DNA of 64,000 bases from Bacillota bacterium (GTDB lineage Bacteria; Bacillota; Sulfobacillia; Sulfobacillales; Sulfobacillaceae): the NCBI GenBank assembly GCA_026627065.1, contig JAPNUO010000004.1:298056-362055 (forward strand). Direction: 5' to 3'. The notes beneath the pieces were generated by a model. That model saw only the letters and a program-made list of their open reading frames with translations, did no database searches and was not told the DNA's origin. The position numbers and the translations under genes are program-made. Of the stretch, positions 56,773 to 64,000 are shown piece after piece (the first letter of the stretch is position 1; every line of letters begins with the position of its first letter).

Positions 56773-57904
56773 GTGTGGCAGGATGATTTGAATCAATATC
56801 GCGCCAACATTAACGCGTTGATCGACCGCATAAGGGGGTCTCTTTGACCCCGAACAGCGATTGGCCGAAAAGCAAAATCTCGAAGCCATCATGGCGGAGC
56901 CCGACTTTTGGAACGATCCAACGCGGGCAGAGCGTGTTACTCGCCAACTGAGGGTGGTCGCGGGTCCCCTCGAACGTTTCGAGGAACTCCAGCGAAAGGC
57001 AGCCGAGTGGTCCGACATGGCTGTACTGGCTGCAGAAGAGCAAGACGCCGATCTGATAAAAGTTTTGCGTTCGGAAGCCGCCCGCCTTACCGCGGATCTT
57101 GAACAATTGGAATTGACGCTGATTTTGCAGGGCCCGTACGATCACGAATCGGCTCTGCTATCTCTGCACGCGGGCGCTGGGGGAACGGAAGCGCAAGACT
57201 GGGTCAGTATGCTGTTGCGGATGTATCTGCGGTGGGCGGAAAATCGAGGGTTCAAAACACGCATTATTGATCAACTGCCGGGAGAAGAAGCCGGATTAAA
57301 AAGTGTGACCGTCGAGGTTGAGGGAGAAAATGCGTTCGGGTTTCTCCGGGCAGAGCGGGGTGTGCATCGTTTAGTGCGCATTTCCCCGTTTGACGCGTCG
57401 GGCCGTCGACATACGTCGTTTGCTTCCGTGGAAGTGATTCCGGACATCGAGGCTGACGACACCCTTGAGATTCGGCCCGAAGATCTGCGTATTGATACGT
57501 TTCGAGCCTCGGGGGCGGGGGGGCAGCACATCAATAAAACGGAGTCGGCCGTCCGCATTACGCATTTGCCGACGGGTATTGTGGTGACGTGTCAGTCGGA
57601 ACGCTCCCAACATTCCAATCGAGAGACCGCTATGAAAATTCTTCGCGGGAGACTAGCGGAATTAAAAGAACGCGAATGGGAACAAAAGATGGCAGAGGTT
57701 CGCGGAATAAAGACAGAGATTGGCTGGGGATCGCAGATTCGCTCCTACGTGTTTCAACCGTACACGATTGTGCGCGATCATCGCACCCGTTACGAAGTCT
57801 CCAACGTACAGGCGGTGATGGACGGGGACATTGACGGATTCATTGCCGCATACCTGCAAGGGGAAGCGCGGGGGTCTCTGCTTCCCGAGGAGGCTCCCTC
57901 ATGA
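56773..57904 (+). CDS. prfB: peptide chain release factor 2, with programmed +1 frameshift
   Basis: RF2 reads UAA and UGA. The first 24 codons run from GTG 56773 (AAAGGAG upstream) to CTT at 56842-56844, followed by an in-frame UGA at 56845. An internal AGGGGG (56833-56838) and the slippery CTT-TGA-C are the classic autoregulatory frameshift site. After a +1 shift, reading resumes at GAC 56846 and continues to 57904, giving 376 residues. The RF2 tripeptide SPF is in RISPFDASGRRHTSF and the GGQ in [16 protein letters not shown]. Low RF2 lets ribosomes slip and make more enzyme; high RF2 stops at the UGA. Confidence 0.97.
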
Positions 57905-58575
57905 GCCGGGCGATCCAAGCGCTCGTGGTGCTTGCCGTGTTGGCCGGCATTTTGCAGTGGTTTGTGCCTCGGTGGACGGCGCGCGCCCTTGCTAGCGCCA
58001 TGGCTCGGTATGTCGGGGGGCGGCCGCCGTCGGTGACGCTGACGGCGGTGCCGTTTTGGGAACTGGCTTCGGGCCGGTTTCAGGAGTTGGTGGTCGGCAT
58101 GCATTCGGCCACCCTGGACGGGCTGAGCGTTCACGCGGCGCGCCTGGTCTGGAGCGATGGCGCTGTCAGTGTGCGCGCTTTGACCCATGGCCGGGTGGTG
58201 ATTACCCGTCCCGGCCATTTGACGGTCAGCGTTTCGCTTACGGATGCAAATCTTTCGGCGCTCTTAACACGGGAACAAGCCCTGAGCGATCCCAGCGTCA
58301 GTGTGACCCAAGGGGCCATCGCGTTAAGAGGCCGCCTTAATTTAGGGCATGAAGTGGTTCCGCTTGACGCAGTGGGGGCGTTGAGCGAATCGGCCAATCA
58401 CGAGACGCTAATTTACCATCCCGAGGAAATCGACGGCCTCCGCGTGCCTTTGTTAACCAACGTGAGCCTGGTCAACCTGAAGAGCCTTCCGCTTCCCGTT
58501 CCGCTTTACATCGAGCAGGTGACGTTATCCCCCGGGCAGCTAGAGCTGACAGTGGGCAATCGCCTGACCACGTAA
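57901..58575 (+). CDS. DUF2993-like exported or membrane-anchored protein
   Basis: A 224-residue protein with one N-terminal hydrophobic segment (about 5-24) followed by a beta-rich domain. The pattern of strands and LMEA/DUF2993 character (SGRFQELVVGMHSATLDGL, VSLTDANLSALL) suggests the lipid-binding DUF2993 family, but the match is by general appearance. If so, it may bind or sense envelope lipids. The ATG at 57901 overlaps the prfB stop (ATGA), so it is translated with RF2. Confidence 0.65.
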   Translation: MSRAIQALVVLAVLAGILQWFVPRWTARALASAMARYVGGRPPSVTLTAVPFWELASGRFQELVVGMHSATLDGLSVHAARLVWSDGAVSVRALTHGRVVITRPGHLTVSVSLTDANLSALLTREQALSDPSVSVTQGAIALRGRLNLGHEVVPLDAVGALSESANHETLIYHPEEIDGLRVPLLTNVSLVNLKSLPLPVPLYIEQVTLSPGQLELTVGNRLTT

Positions 58576-59070
58576 AATTGGTGGATCGGCAGGCATTTCA
58601 ACTTGAGCTGAAGGAGGCAAGGTTGCCGCTGGCAGGGGACCATCGCCACCCTTTTGAGGGCGCGAGCTAGTCCCGAAGTTCGAGGCGGCCCTTCCTGAGG
58701 TCCATACGCATTGCGATGTCGACTTGGTTTTGACCGTTATCCGGCCATGGGCGAGTGGCTGACTCACGCATCCGGGCGCCACTCCGGGTCCAAGGTGAAC
58801 ATTCGGCGGCTTTTCAGTCGCGATCGGGGGGGCCGCAACGGCGTCACAGCGTGCTCCAGGCTGCCCGCGAAGTCGGTGCGGCGCGGGCAGTCGGTGTAAC
58901 ATGGAAGCGGCAGAGGCATTGCAAAAGAGACGTTTTGGAGGCGCTTGGGTGGCATCGGTCGTTGAGAGAAGCTCGGCCACTCGAGAGGAGTTCGAAACGC
59001 CTCTAGAGTGGGATTGTCAGTGCGATCGCGACACGTATTCGGCCAGAGTAGCGTAAAAAGGGGAATCGCC
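58576..59070. other. about 0.5 kb without a convincing gene
   Basis: The frames here are short and lack family resemblance. The only ribosome-like site (AAGGAGGCAAGG near 58611) precedes a TTG frame of about 16 codons. I see no clear promoter, terminator or known RNA. It may be a regulatory leader or decayed sequence. Confidence 0.45.
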
Positions 59071-59529
59071 ATGTTAGCAAAAGATCTCATGACCACCGAA
59101 GTCATTACCGTAAACGCCAACGCCACCATCGGCGAGGCGGTGCGGTTGTTAAGGCGCCACACGATTTCGGGCTTGCCCGTGGTTGATGCCGAGGGGCGTC
59201 TCGTCGGTGTCATTACTGGCGGCGATGTGCTTCGAGCATTTCAGCATCGTGCGCAGAAAGTGTACCACAGTTTGATCGGGTCGACCCACGTCGTTCTCGA
59301 TGACGCGATTTTTGGCCGCGACCGCGATCAGCTCTTAGCCCTGCCGGTGCAAAAGATGATGAGCCGGGGGGCGGTGACTGTCTCCGAGGAAACCCCTGTG
59401 GCGGAAATCACCGACCTGATGTTGCGCCAAAATATTCGGCGCGTCTTTGTCCAACGTCAGGGGCGCCTTCTGGGCGTGATCACCCGAAACGATATCGTGC
59501 GCTGGTTAGTGTCCCATCTTGAGCCCTGA
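59071..59529 (+). CDS. CBS-domain pair protein
   Basis: A 152-residue protein that is just two CBS domains in tandem: VKDLMTTEV-like opening AKDLMTTEVITVNANATIG, GLPVVDAEGRLVGVITGGDVLR, then MMSRGAVTVSEETPVAEI and RLLGVITRNDIVRWL. Such pairs bind AMP, ATP or related ligands and report on energy or redox state. The ATG at 59071 has AAAAGGGG upstream. It stands alone, and its partner is unknown. Confidence 0.9.
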   Translation: MLAKDLMTTEVITVNANATIGEAVRLLRRHTISGLPVVDAEGRLVGVITGGDVLRAFQHRAQKVYHSLIGSTHVVLDDAIFGRDRDQLLALPVQKMMSRGAVTVSEETPVAEITDLMLRQNIRRVFVQRQGRLLGVITRNDIVRWLVSHLEP

Positions 59530-59634
59530 GCTTGCCCGCAAAGGTGGCCCGATTCTGTCATAATATAAAGCGGCTGACGATGGTTGAGGGTCGGTGATGT
59601 CCGACGCTCAATAGGGAGGGCCAGGAGGGGTATT

Positions 59635-60546
59635 GTGGCGGTTGTGGTCGTAGGCAGCATCAACCTGGACTTGATTGCGCGCATCAAGCGTGTGCCGAGA
59701 GCCGGGGAAACCGGACTGGCCGACAGCATGAGTACCAGCCCGGGAGGCAAGGGGGCGAATCAGGCGCTGGCAGCGCGGAGGATGGGCGCCGACACGGTGT
59801 TGCTGGGCATGGTGGGCGACGACGCCTTTGCGATGCAGGCGTTAAAATTTTTGCGTCAAGATGGTGTTGACCTGAGCCGCATTGGGGTTCACCCCGAACA
59901 TCCCACGGGCTTGGCTATGATTGTCGTGGAGGAGTCGGGGCAGAATGCGATTACCGTGGTGCCGGGGGCAAATCGCGCGCTGGATGAGGGGGTGCTGCAC
60001 CAACTTCAAGAGGTTCTTCGTCCGCGGGATACCTTGGTGCTGCAACTGGAAGTGCCTTTTGATGTCGTCGAGGGATGCATTGTGATAGCGCAGAAACTGG
60101 GCGCTCGCATCCTCTTGGATCCGGCTCCGGCAGTCGAGCGTTTGCCGAAATCTTTTTATCGGGTTCAGATTCTAATGCCGAATCAAGTAGAGGCCGAGAC
60201 CCTCCTCGGGCAACCGGTGAATGACGTGCGTTCTGCCAAGCAGGCAGCCCGCCAGTTGAGAGGACGCGGTGTAGAGGTGGCGATTGTCAAACTGGGAGAA
60301 CAAGGGGTGGTGTGGGCGACCGAGCGCGGGATCTTTTACGTGCCGGGGGAACCCGTCCCGGCAGTGGACGCGGTGGGAGCGGGCGACGCCTTCGCCGGGG
60401 CGCTAGCTGCCCGCCTGGACGCCGGGGACGGGTTAGCCGAGGCGATCCGCATTGCCAATCATGCCGCGGCTTTGTCGACGACGCGTCTGGGAGCGCAGCC
60501 GTCCTTTGCCTATTGGGCGGAGGTCCGGGGTCACCCCTCGTCGTGA
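59635..60546 (+). CDS. rbsK: ribokinase / PfkB-family sugar kinase
   Basis: A 303-residue kinase of the PfkB family, most like ribokinase. It has VVGSINLDLIARI at the N-terminus, PGGKGANQALAARRMG as substrate and fold signature, and DAVGAGDAFAGALAARL with the catalytic Asp near the C-terminus. It would phosphorylate ribose or a close sugar at the 5-position. The start is GTG 59635 after GGAGGGG; the frame to 59584 is not supported. rbs transport genes are absent, though a lone sugar-ABC ATPase is encoded nearby. Confidence 0.88.
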   Translation: MAVVVVGSINLDLIARIKRVPRAGETGLADSMSTSPGGKGANQALAARRMGADTVLLGMVGDDAFAMQALKFLRQDGVDLSRIGVHPEHPTGLAMIVVEESGQNAITVVPGANRALDEGVLHQLQEVLRPRDTLVLQLEVPFDVVEGCIVIAQKLGARILLDPAPAVERLPKSFYRVQILMPNQVEAETLLGQPVNDVRSAKQAARQLRGRGVEVAIVKLGEQGVVWATERGIFYVPGEPVPAVDAVGAGDAFAGALAARLDAGDGLAEAIRIANHAAALSTTRLGAQPSFAYWAEVRGHPSS

Positions 60547-60786
60547 ATAGGCGAGTTCCACCGCCGGCCCACCCACACAATGCCTCGGTCATGTCGCGTT
60601 GGCTTATCCTCCGAAGGATGGCATGGGTCTGGGATGAGCGTGGGGCCATGGCTTTGTAAAAACTTCATGAAGGGGATGGGCCAAAAGGTTGGTCTTGCTC
60701 TAGACGTTCGGGGTCTGCTGTGGTGAAATGAAGAGGGGACAACCTTCGTCAAATACCTTTAATCGTCGCAATTATCGCGGAAGGAT

Positions 60787-61899
60787 GTGTTGAACGAAAT
60801 GGCCAGCGTACAACTGGATCATGTCAGCAAGCGATTCGGGGCGGTGGCAGCGGTGCAGGATGTCACGCTCGACATTGCCGACCAAGAGTTTTTAGTTTTG
60901 TTAGGGCCGTCAGGGTGTGGGAAAACGACCACGCTCCGGATGGTGGCCGGCCTGGAGGAATTGACCGAAGGACGGATTCAAATCGGGGATCGCGACGTGA
61001 GCCACTTGCCGCCCAAAGATCGGGACATCGCGATGGTGTTTCAGAATTATGCCCTTTATCCCCATATGACCGTGTACGAGAACATGGCGTTTGGCCTGAA
61101 ATTGCATCGGACGCCGAAAGCGGAAATTGACCGGCGCGTGAAGGAAGCGGCAGCCATCTTGGGGTTGGAAGGATTGCTGACCCGCCGCCCGAAGGAGCTG
61201 TCCGGAGGTCAGCGGCAGCGCGTGGCGCTGGGGCGGGCGATCGTGCGGGAGCCTAAGGCGTTCTTGATGGACGAACCGCTCTCCAACCTGGATGCCAAGC
61301 TGCGGACCCAGACGCGGGTGGAGCTCAAGCGTTTGCATCAGCGCTTGGGGGCCACCATTATTTACGTGACGCACGATCAGACGGAAGCGATGACGCTTGG
61401 CACCCGCATTGTGGTGATGAAGGACGGCGTGGTGCAGCAAGTGGACACGCCGGAGGGGATTTACCACCGGCCGGCGAACATCTTTGTCGCGACGTTCGTC
61501 GGAACGCCGGCCATGAACATCGTGGACGCGACCCTGGAACGGAGCCAAGGGCAGCTGGCGGCCGTGATTGACGGGCAGAAGCTGGTGCTGAGCGGGCCGC
61601 TGGTGTCGGCGCTGGAGTCGTGGGGGCAGCCCCGTGTCAAATTAGGCATTCGTCCGGAAGACATTAGCGTGGGCGCGCCGAGCGATCCGCCGGGACCTGC
61701 GGTGCAGGCGGTGGTGCGATTGGTCGAGCCGATGGGGCATGAAAACTTGGTGTACACCGACATCGGTGAGGCCAGTGTCGTCGTGCGCACGGGCAACGAC
61801 TGGACGGGCGGTGTGGGCGACCGGGTCACCCTCTACTGGAATCCTCAGCGCATTCACGCGTTTGACCCCGAAAGCGAACGCTCGCTGTTGTTTAATTAA
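60787..61899 (+). CDS. sugar ABC transporter ATP-binding protein (UgpC/MsmX-type)
   Basis: A 370-residue ATPase of the carbohydrate uptake CUT1 class. Walker A is GPSGCGKTTTLRM, the signature LSGGQRQRVALGRAI and Walker B FLMDEPLSNLDAK, followed by the C-terminal regulatory TOBE/OB domain (KLGIRPEDISVG). There is no permease or binding protein next to it. In many Firmicutes one such ATPase (MsmX) serves several transporters, and this is likely here. GTG 60787, TTG 60790 and ATG 60799 are all possible starts; AAGGA is just upstream. Confidence 0.92.
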   Translation: MLNEMASVQLDHVSKRFGAVAAVQDVTLDIADQEFLVLLGPSGCGKTTTLRMVAGLEELTEGRIQIGDRDVSHLPPKDRDIAMVFQNYALYPHMTVYENMAFGLKLHRTPKAEIDRRVKEAAAILGLEGLLTRRPKELSGGQRQRVALGRAIVREPKAFLMDEPLSNLDAKLRTQTRVELKRLHQRLGATIIYVTHDQTEAMTLGTRIVVMKDGVVQQVDTPEGIYHRPANIFVATFVGTPAMNIVDATLERSQGQLAAVIDGQKLVLSGPLVSALESWGQPRVKLGIRPEDISVGAPSDPPGPAVQAVVRLVEPMGHENLVYTDIGEASVVVRTGNDWTGGVGDRVTLYWNPQRIHAFDPESERSLLFN

Positions 61900-61967
61900 T
61901 TTTCAGGGACGAAGCGTAACCTCCTTTTCATCATCGGCGTTGTCACGGATAAAGGGGGCGGTCGGTG

Positions 61968-62165
61968 ATGTCGAAGCGGCTAGTAGAGCAACGGCGCGCA
62001 GACTATTACCTGTATACCTGGCAGATTCGGGCTGTGCAAAAAATCGCGCGCGAAAGCAAAATGCCGCCGTCCGAGGTGGTGCGGTCGTTACTGGAGGAGG
62101 CGCTGGCCCAGCATGGCTGGCGAGGCGAAGGAGTGCCGCCGGATCATCCTGCGGTGTCTTCATAA
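61968..62165 (+). CDS. small ribbon-helix-helix-like protein
   Basis: A 65-residue basic protein. The run YLYTWQIRAVQKIARESKMP then SEVVRSLLEEAL fits one strand and two helices of the ribbon-helix-helix (CopG/Arc) fold, in which the helix starting at PPSEVVR is typical. It may be a DNA-binding regulator acting as a dimer. The ATG at 61968 has AAGGGGG upstream. It follows the ABC ATPase by 68 bp, but no operator is evident. Confidence 0.65.
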   Translation: MSKRLVEQRRADYYLYTWQIRAVQKIARESKMPPSEVVRSLLEEALAQHGWRGEGVPPDHPAVSS

Positions 62166-62307
62166 GAATGTTCACGTGAGTTGAGTTGCGAGGGGGCTTC
62201 CCAACGAATCCGGGGGGTCCCCGTTTTGTCGTTCCGAAGCACGCGTGAAACCTTCATGAGCGTGTACAATAGCAAAAGAGACCATCATCATAGGGAGTGA
62301 CTGCAGG

Positions 62308-63711
62308 GTGGAGCGGAAATATCGCGTTAGCAAGGATTCCTTAGGAGAAGTCCGCGTGCCCGAAGAGGCATTATGGGGCCCGCAGACCCAGCGGGCGATC
62401 GAGAATTTTCCTATTAGTGGCCTGCGGTTGCCGCGGCGCTTTATTCGGGCCCAAGGCATTATCAAATGGGCGGCTGCGCGCGCCAACCAAGAGGTGGGAG
62501 CCCTATCGCCAGAGCGAGCCCAAGCGATTATGCAGGCCGCCGATGAGGTCATCGACGGTCGGTGGGACGACCAGTTTGTGGTGGATGTCTATCAAGCCGG
62601 TGCTGGCACCTCGCAAAACATGAATGCCAATGAGGTGATTGCCAACCGGGCACAGGAACTCATGGGAGGACAGCGCGGCGACGTGTCGCTGGTTCATCCC
62701 AACGACCACGTCAACATGGCCCAGTCTACTAACGACACGATTCATGTTGCCATACATATTGCAGGGGTAGAGGCCATCCATCACGATCTCTTGCCGGCGA
62801 TCGATCAGGTGGAGCGGACGCTTCGGGCGAAATCCGAGGCTTGGATGGGCATTGTCAAGTCGGGGCGGACTCACCTTCAAGATGCGGTGCCGATGCGCTT
62901 GGGCCAAGAGGTTGGTGGATGGGCGGGAGCTTTGCGCTATTGGCGAGCGAGTGTGCAGCAGGCCGAGGAAAAATTGTACGCCATTGGATTGGGGGGCAAT
63001 GCAGTAGGGACCGGCATTAATGCCCATCCGGAGTACAAAACGCGTGCGATTCGGGCGGTGTCGGAGAAGACCGGCTTGCCGTTCCGCTTGCCGGACAATA
63101 TGTTTACATTTATTCAAAATCTGGATGCTGTGCTTGAGGCATCGGGCGCGATTCGGGGGCTGGCCACCGCTGTAGGCAAAATCGCCAATGACATCCGCTT
63201 GCTGAGCTCTGGACCGCGTACTGGACTCGCAGAATTGCGGCTGCCGGCCGTGCAGCCAGGCTCGTCGATCATGCCAGGCAAGGTCAATCCTGTGATGGCC
63301 GAAATGATGAATATGATTTGTTATCAAGTGATTGGTTGCGACGTCACCGTGCAGGCAGCGGTCAGCGGCGCCCAGCTTGAGCTCAACGTCATGATGCCGG
63401 TCATCGCGTTTAACTTTTTGCATGAAATTCAGATCATGGCGAAAGGATTGCTCGCATTTAACCGGCAAGCCTTAGAGGGGCTTGAGGCTGATCGCGAGCG
63501 GATCACCGGCTATGTGGAACTGAGCACCGCCATTGCGACTGCCTTAAATCCTTATATTGGTTATGACCGCGCGGCCAGTGTGGCAAAGACGGCCTATGCG
63601 GAAAACAAGACGGTCCGGCAGGTTGTGCGTGAGCAACACCTCTTGGACGAGGACACGTTGGCCAAGGCTCTTGATCTTGAGCGCATGACAAGTCCCGAAT
63701 CGTCTTCCTAA
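62308..63711 (+). CDS. class II fumarase/aspartase family lyase (aspartate ammonia-lyase-like)
   Basis: A 467-residue homotetrameric lyase. The three conserved regions are present: AGAGTSQNMNANEVIANRA, HPNDHVNMAQSTND and GSSIMPGKVNPVMAEM with the flexible active-site loop. Opening residues SLGEVRVPEEALWGPQTQRA are fumarase-like. The segment VDVYQAGAGTS and the later GAQLELNVMMPVIAFN resemble aspartase more. It either hydrates fumarate or removes ammonia from aspartate; I lean to aspartase but cannot decide. The GTG at 62308 follows TAGGGAGTG. A strong terminator closes the gene. Confidence 0.88.
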   Translation: MERKYRVSKDSLGEVRVPEEALWGPQTQRAIENFPISGLRLPRRFIRAQGIIKWAAARANQEVGALSPERAQAIMQAADEVIDGRWDDQFVVDVYQAGAGTSQNMNANEVIANRAQELMGGQRGDVSLVHPNDHVNMAQSTNDTIHVAIHIAGVEAIHHDLLPAIDQVERTLRAKSEAWMGIVKSGRTHLQDAVPMRLGQEVGGWAGALRYWRASVQQAEEKLYAIGLGGNAVGTGINAHPEYKTRAIRAVSEKTGLPFRLPDNMFTFIQNLDAVLEASGAIRGLATAVGKIANDIRLLSSGPRTGLAELRLPAVQPGSSIMPGKVNPVMAEMMNMICYQVIGCDVTVQAAVSGAQLELNVMMPVIAFNFLHEIQIMAKGLLAFNRQALEGLEADRERITGYVELSTAIATALNPYIGYDRAASVAKTAYAENKTVRQVVREQHLLDEDTLAKALDLERMTSPESSS

Positions 63712-63719
63712 TCGATTGC

Positions 63720-63762
63720 GGGCGGCATCCGGGCAGTCTCCGCCAAGGATGCCGCCCTTTTT
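63720..63762 (+). terminator. intrinsic terminator after the lyase gene
   Basis: An 11-bp GC-rich stem (63720-63730 with 63747-63757), a 16-nt loop and five Ts. Confidence 0.9.
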
Positions 63763-63871
63763 GATTTGGCCGCCTAACGAATGAGCTCGATATTTTGGCG
63801 ACAAGTGATGAAAACTCGTGACCGATGTAGAATTTTTGCGAGGAAAGGCAGATTTTCGCCTGCCAACCCGT

Positions 63872-64000
63872 TTGAAGAGGAATAAATGGGGTGATAATAT
63901 ACGTGATGCTGTCGCGAGACAGGGTCGGTCCTTGAAAACTATATCATCCGTTGGGCGCGGGCGCGCGCCCGAGAGTGAGAGAGTGCAAGCGCGAGGCATG
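63872..64000 (+). promoter_or_regulatory. promoter and leader, probably of an rRNA operon
   Basis: TTGAAG (63872-63877) and TAATAT (63895-63900) with a 17-nt spacer form a sigma-A-type promoter. The transcript would soon contain CCTTGAAAACTATAT (about 63931-63945), a segment very like the CTTTGAAAACT of Firmicutes pre-rRNA leaders and spacers. No coding frame begins before the window ends. A 16S gene just beyond 64000 is the likely reason. Confidence 0.55.

Overview
The window looks like a chromosomal segment of a GC-rich, endospore-forming Firmicute. The spore genes spoIIID and spoIIQ are present, and gene order from about 25 kb onward follows the Bacillus subtilis blocks glpX-rho-rpmE-prfA-prmC-ywlC-ywlE-rpiB-upp-atp-ywmB-spoIIQ-spoIIID and hpf-secA-prfB. 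Sulfate assimilation genes, a UDP-sulfoquinovose synthase and a quinoprotein/cytochrome c pair suggest an aerobic, sulfur-handling organism of the Sulfobacillus type. That genus assignment is inference, not something the sequence proves.

Region 0-8 kb: the tail of an alpha/beta hydrolase; an overlapping cysH-sat pair for sulfate reduction; two tail-to-tail D,D-carboxypeptidase paralogues; sqdB with a small cupin; and a sufT-mrp Fe-S maturation operon. The last is divergent from an unknown Trp-rich protein, across a region with related palindromes next to or inside the promoters. Region 8-16 kb: a membrane-anchored small protein, a beta-propeller/cytochrome c fusion, a second cytochrome c, then a tight plus-strand operon (GNAT, PIG-V-like mannosyltransferase, Dpm1-like synthase, GtrA, split ThrE exporter). 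Region 16-24.7 kb: a minus-strand operon of TraG/VirD4-like ATPase, replication-relaxation protein and MinC; then manB-CDF, an NCS1 permease, a GNAT and an HtrA protease.

Region 24.8-37.4 kb is almost all plus strand: lone receiver, glpX, rho with a roughly 350-residue disordered N-terminal extension, a two-component pair, rpmE, prfA, prmC, rhodanese, an ArsB-type transporter, ywlC, ywlE, rpiB and upp. Region 37.4-44.6 kb is a complete F1Fo ATP synthase operon with a clear sigma-A promoter and a strong terminator. Region 44.6-48.6 kb holds ywmB, a degenerate spoIIQ, spoIIID, a SAM-I riboswitch with metK, and an unknown membrane protein.

About 1 kb from 48.6 to 49.6 kb has no convincing gene. 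It carries five DnaA-box-like sites and an intrinsic terminator. The rest holds an MFS transporter with a problematic start, a cold shock protein, hpf, an unknown protein, an HD-GYP protein, secA, prfB with its programmed frameshift, a DUF2993-like protein, a CBS protein, a ribokinase, an orphan sugar-ABC ATPase, a ribbon-helix-helix protein and a fumarase/aspartase-family lyase. The window ends in what looks like the promoter and leader of an rRNA operon. No tRNA, rRNA body, CRISPR array or insertion sequence was seen.
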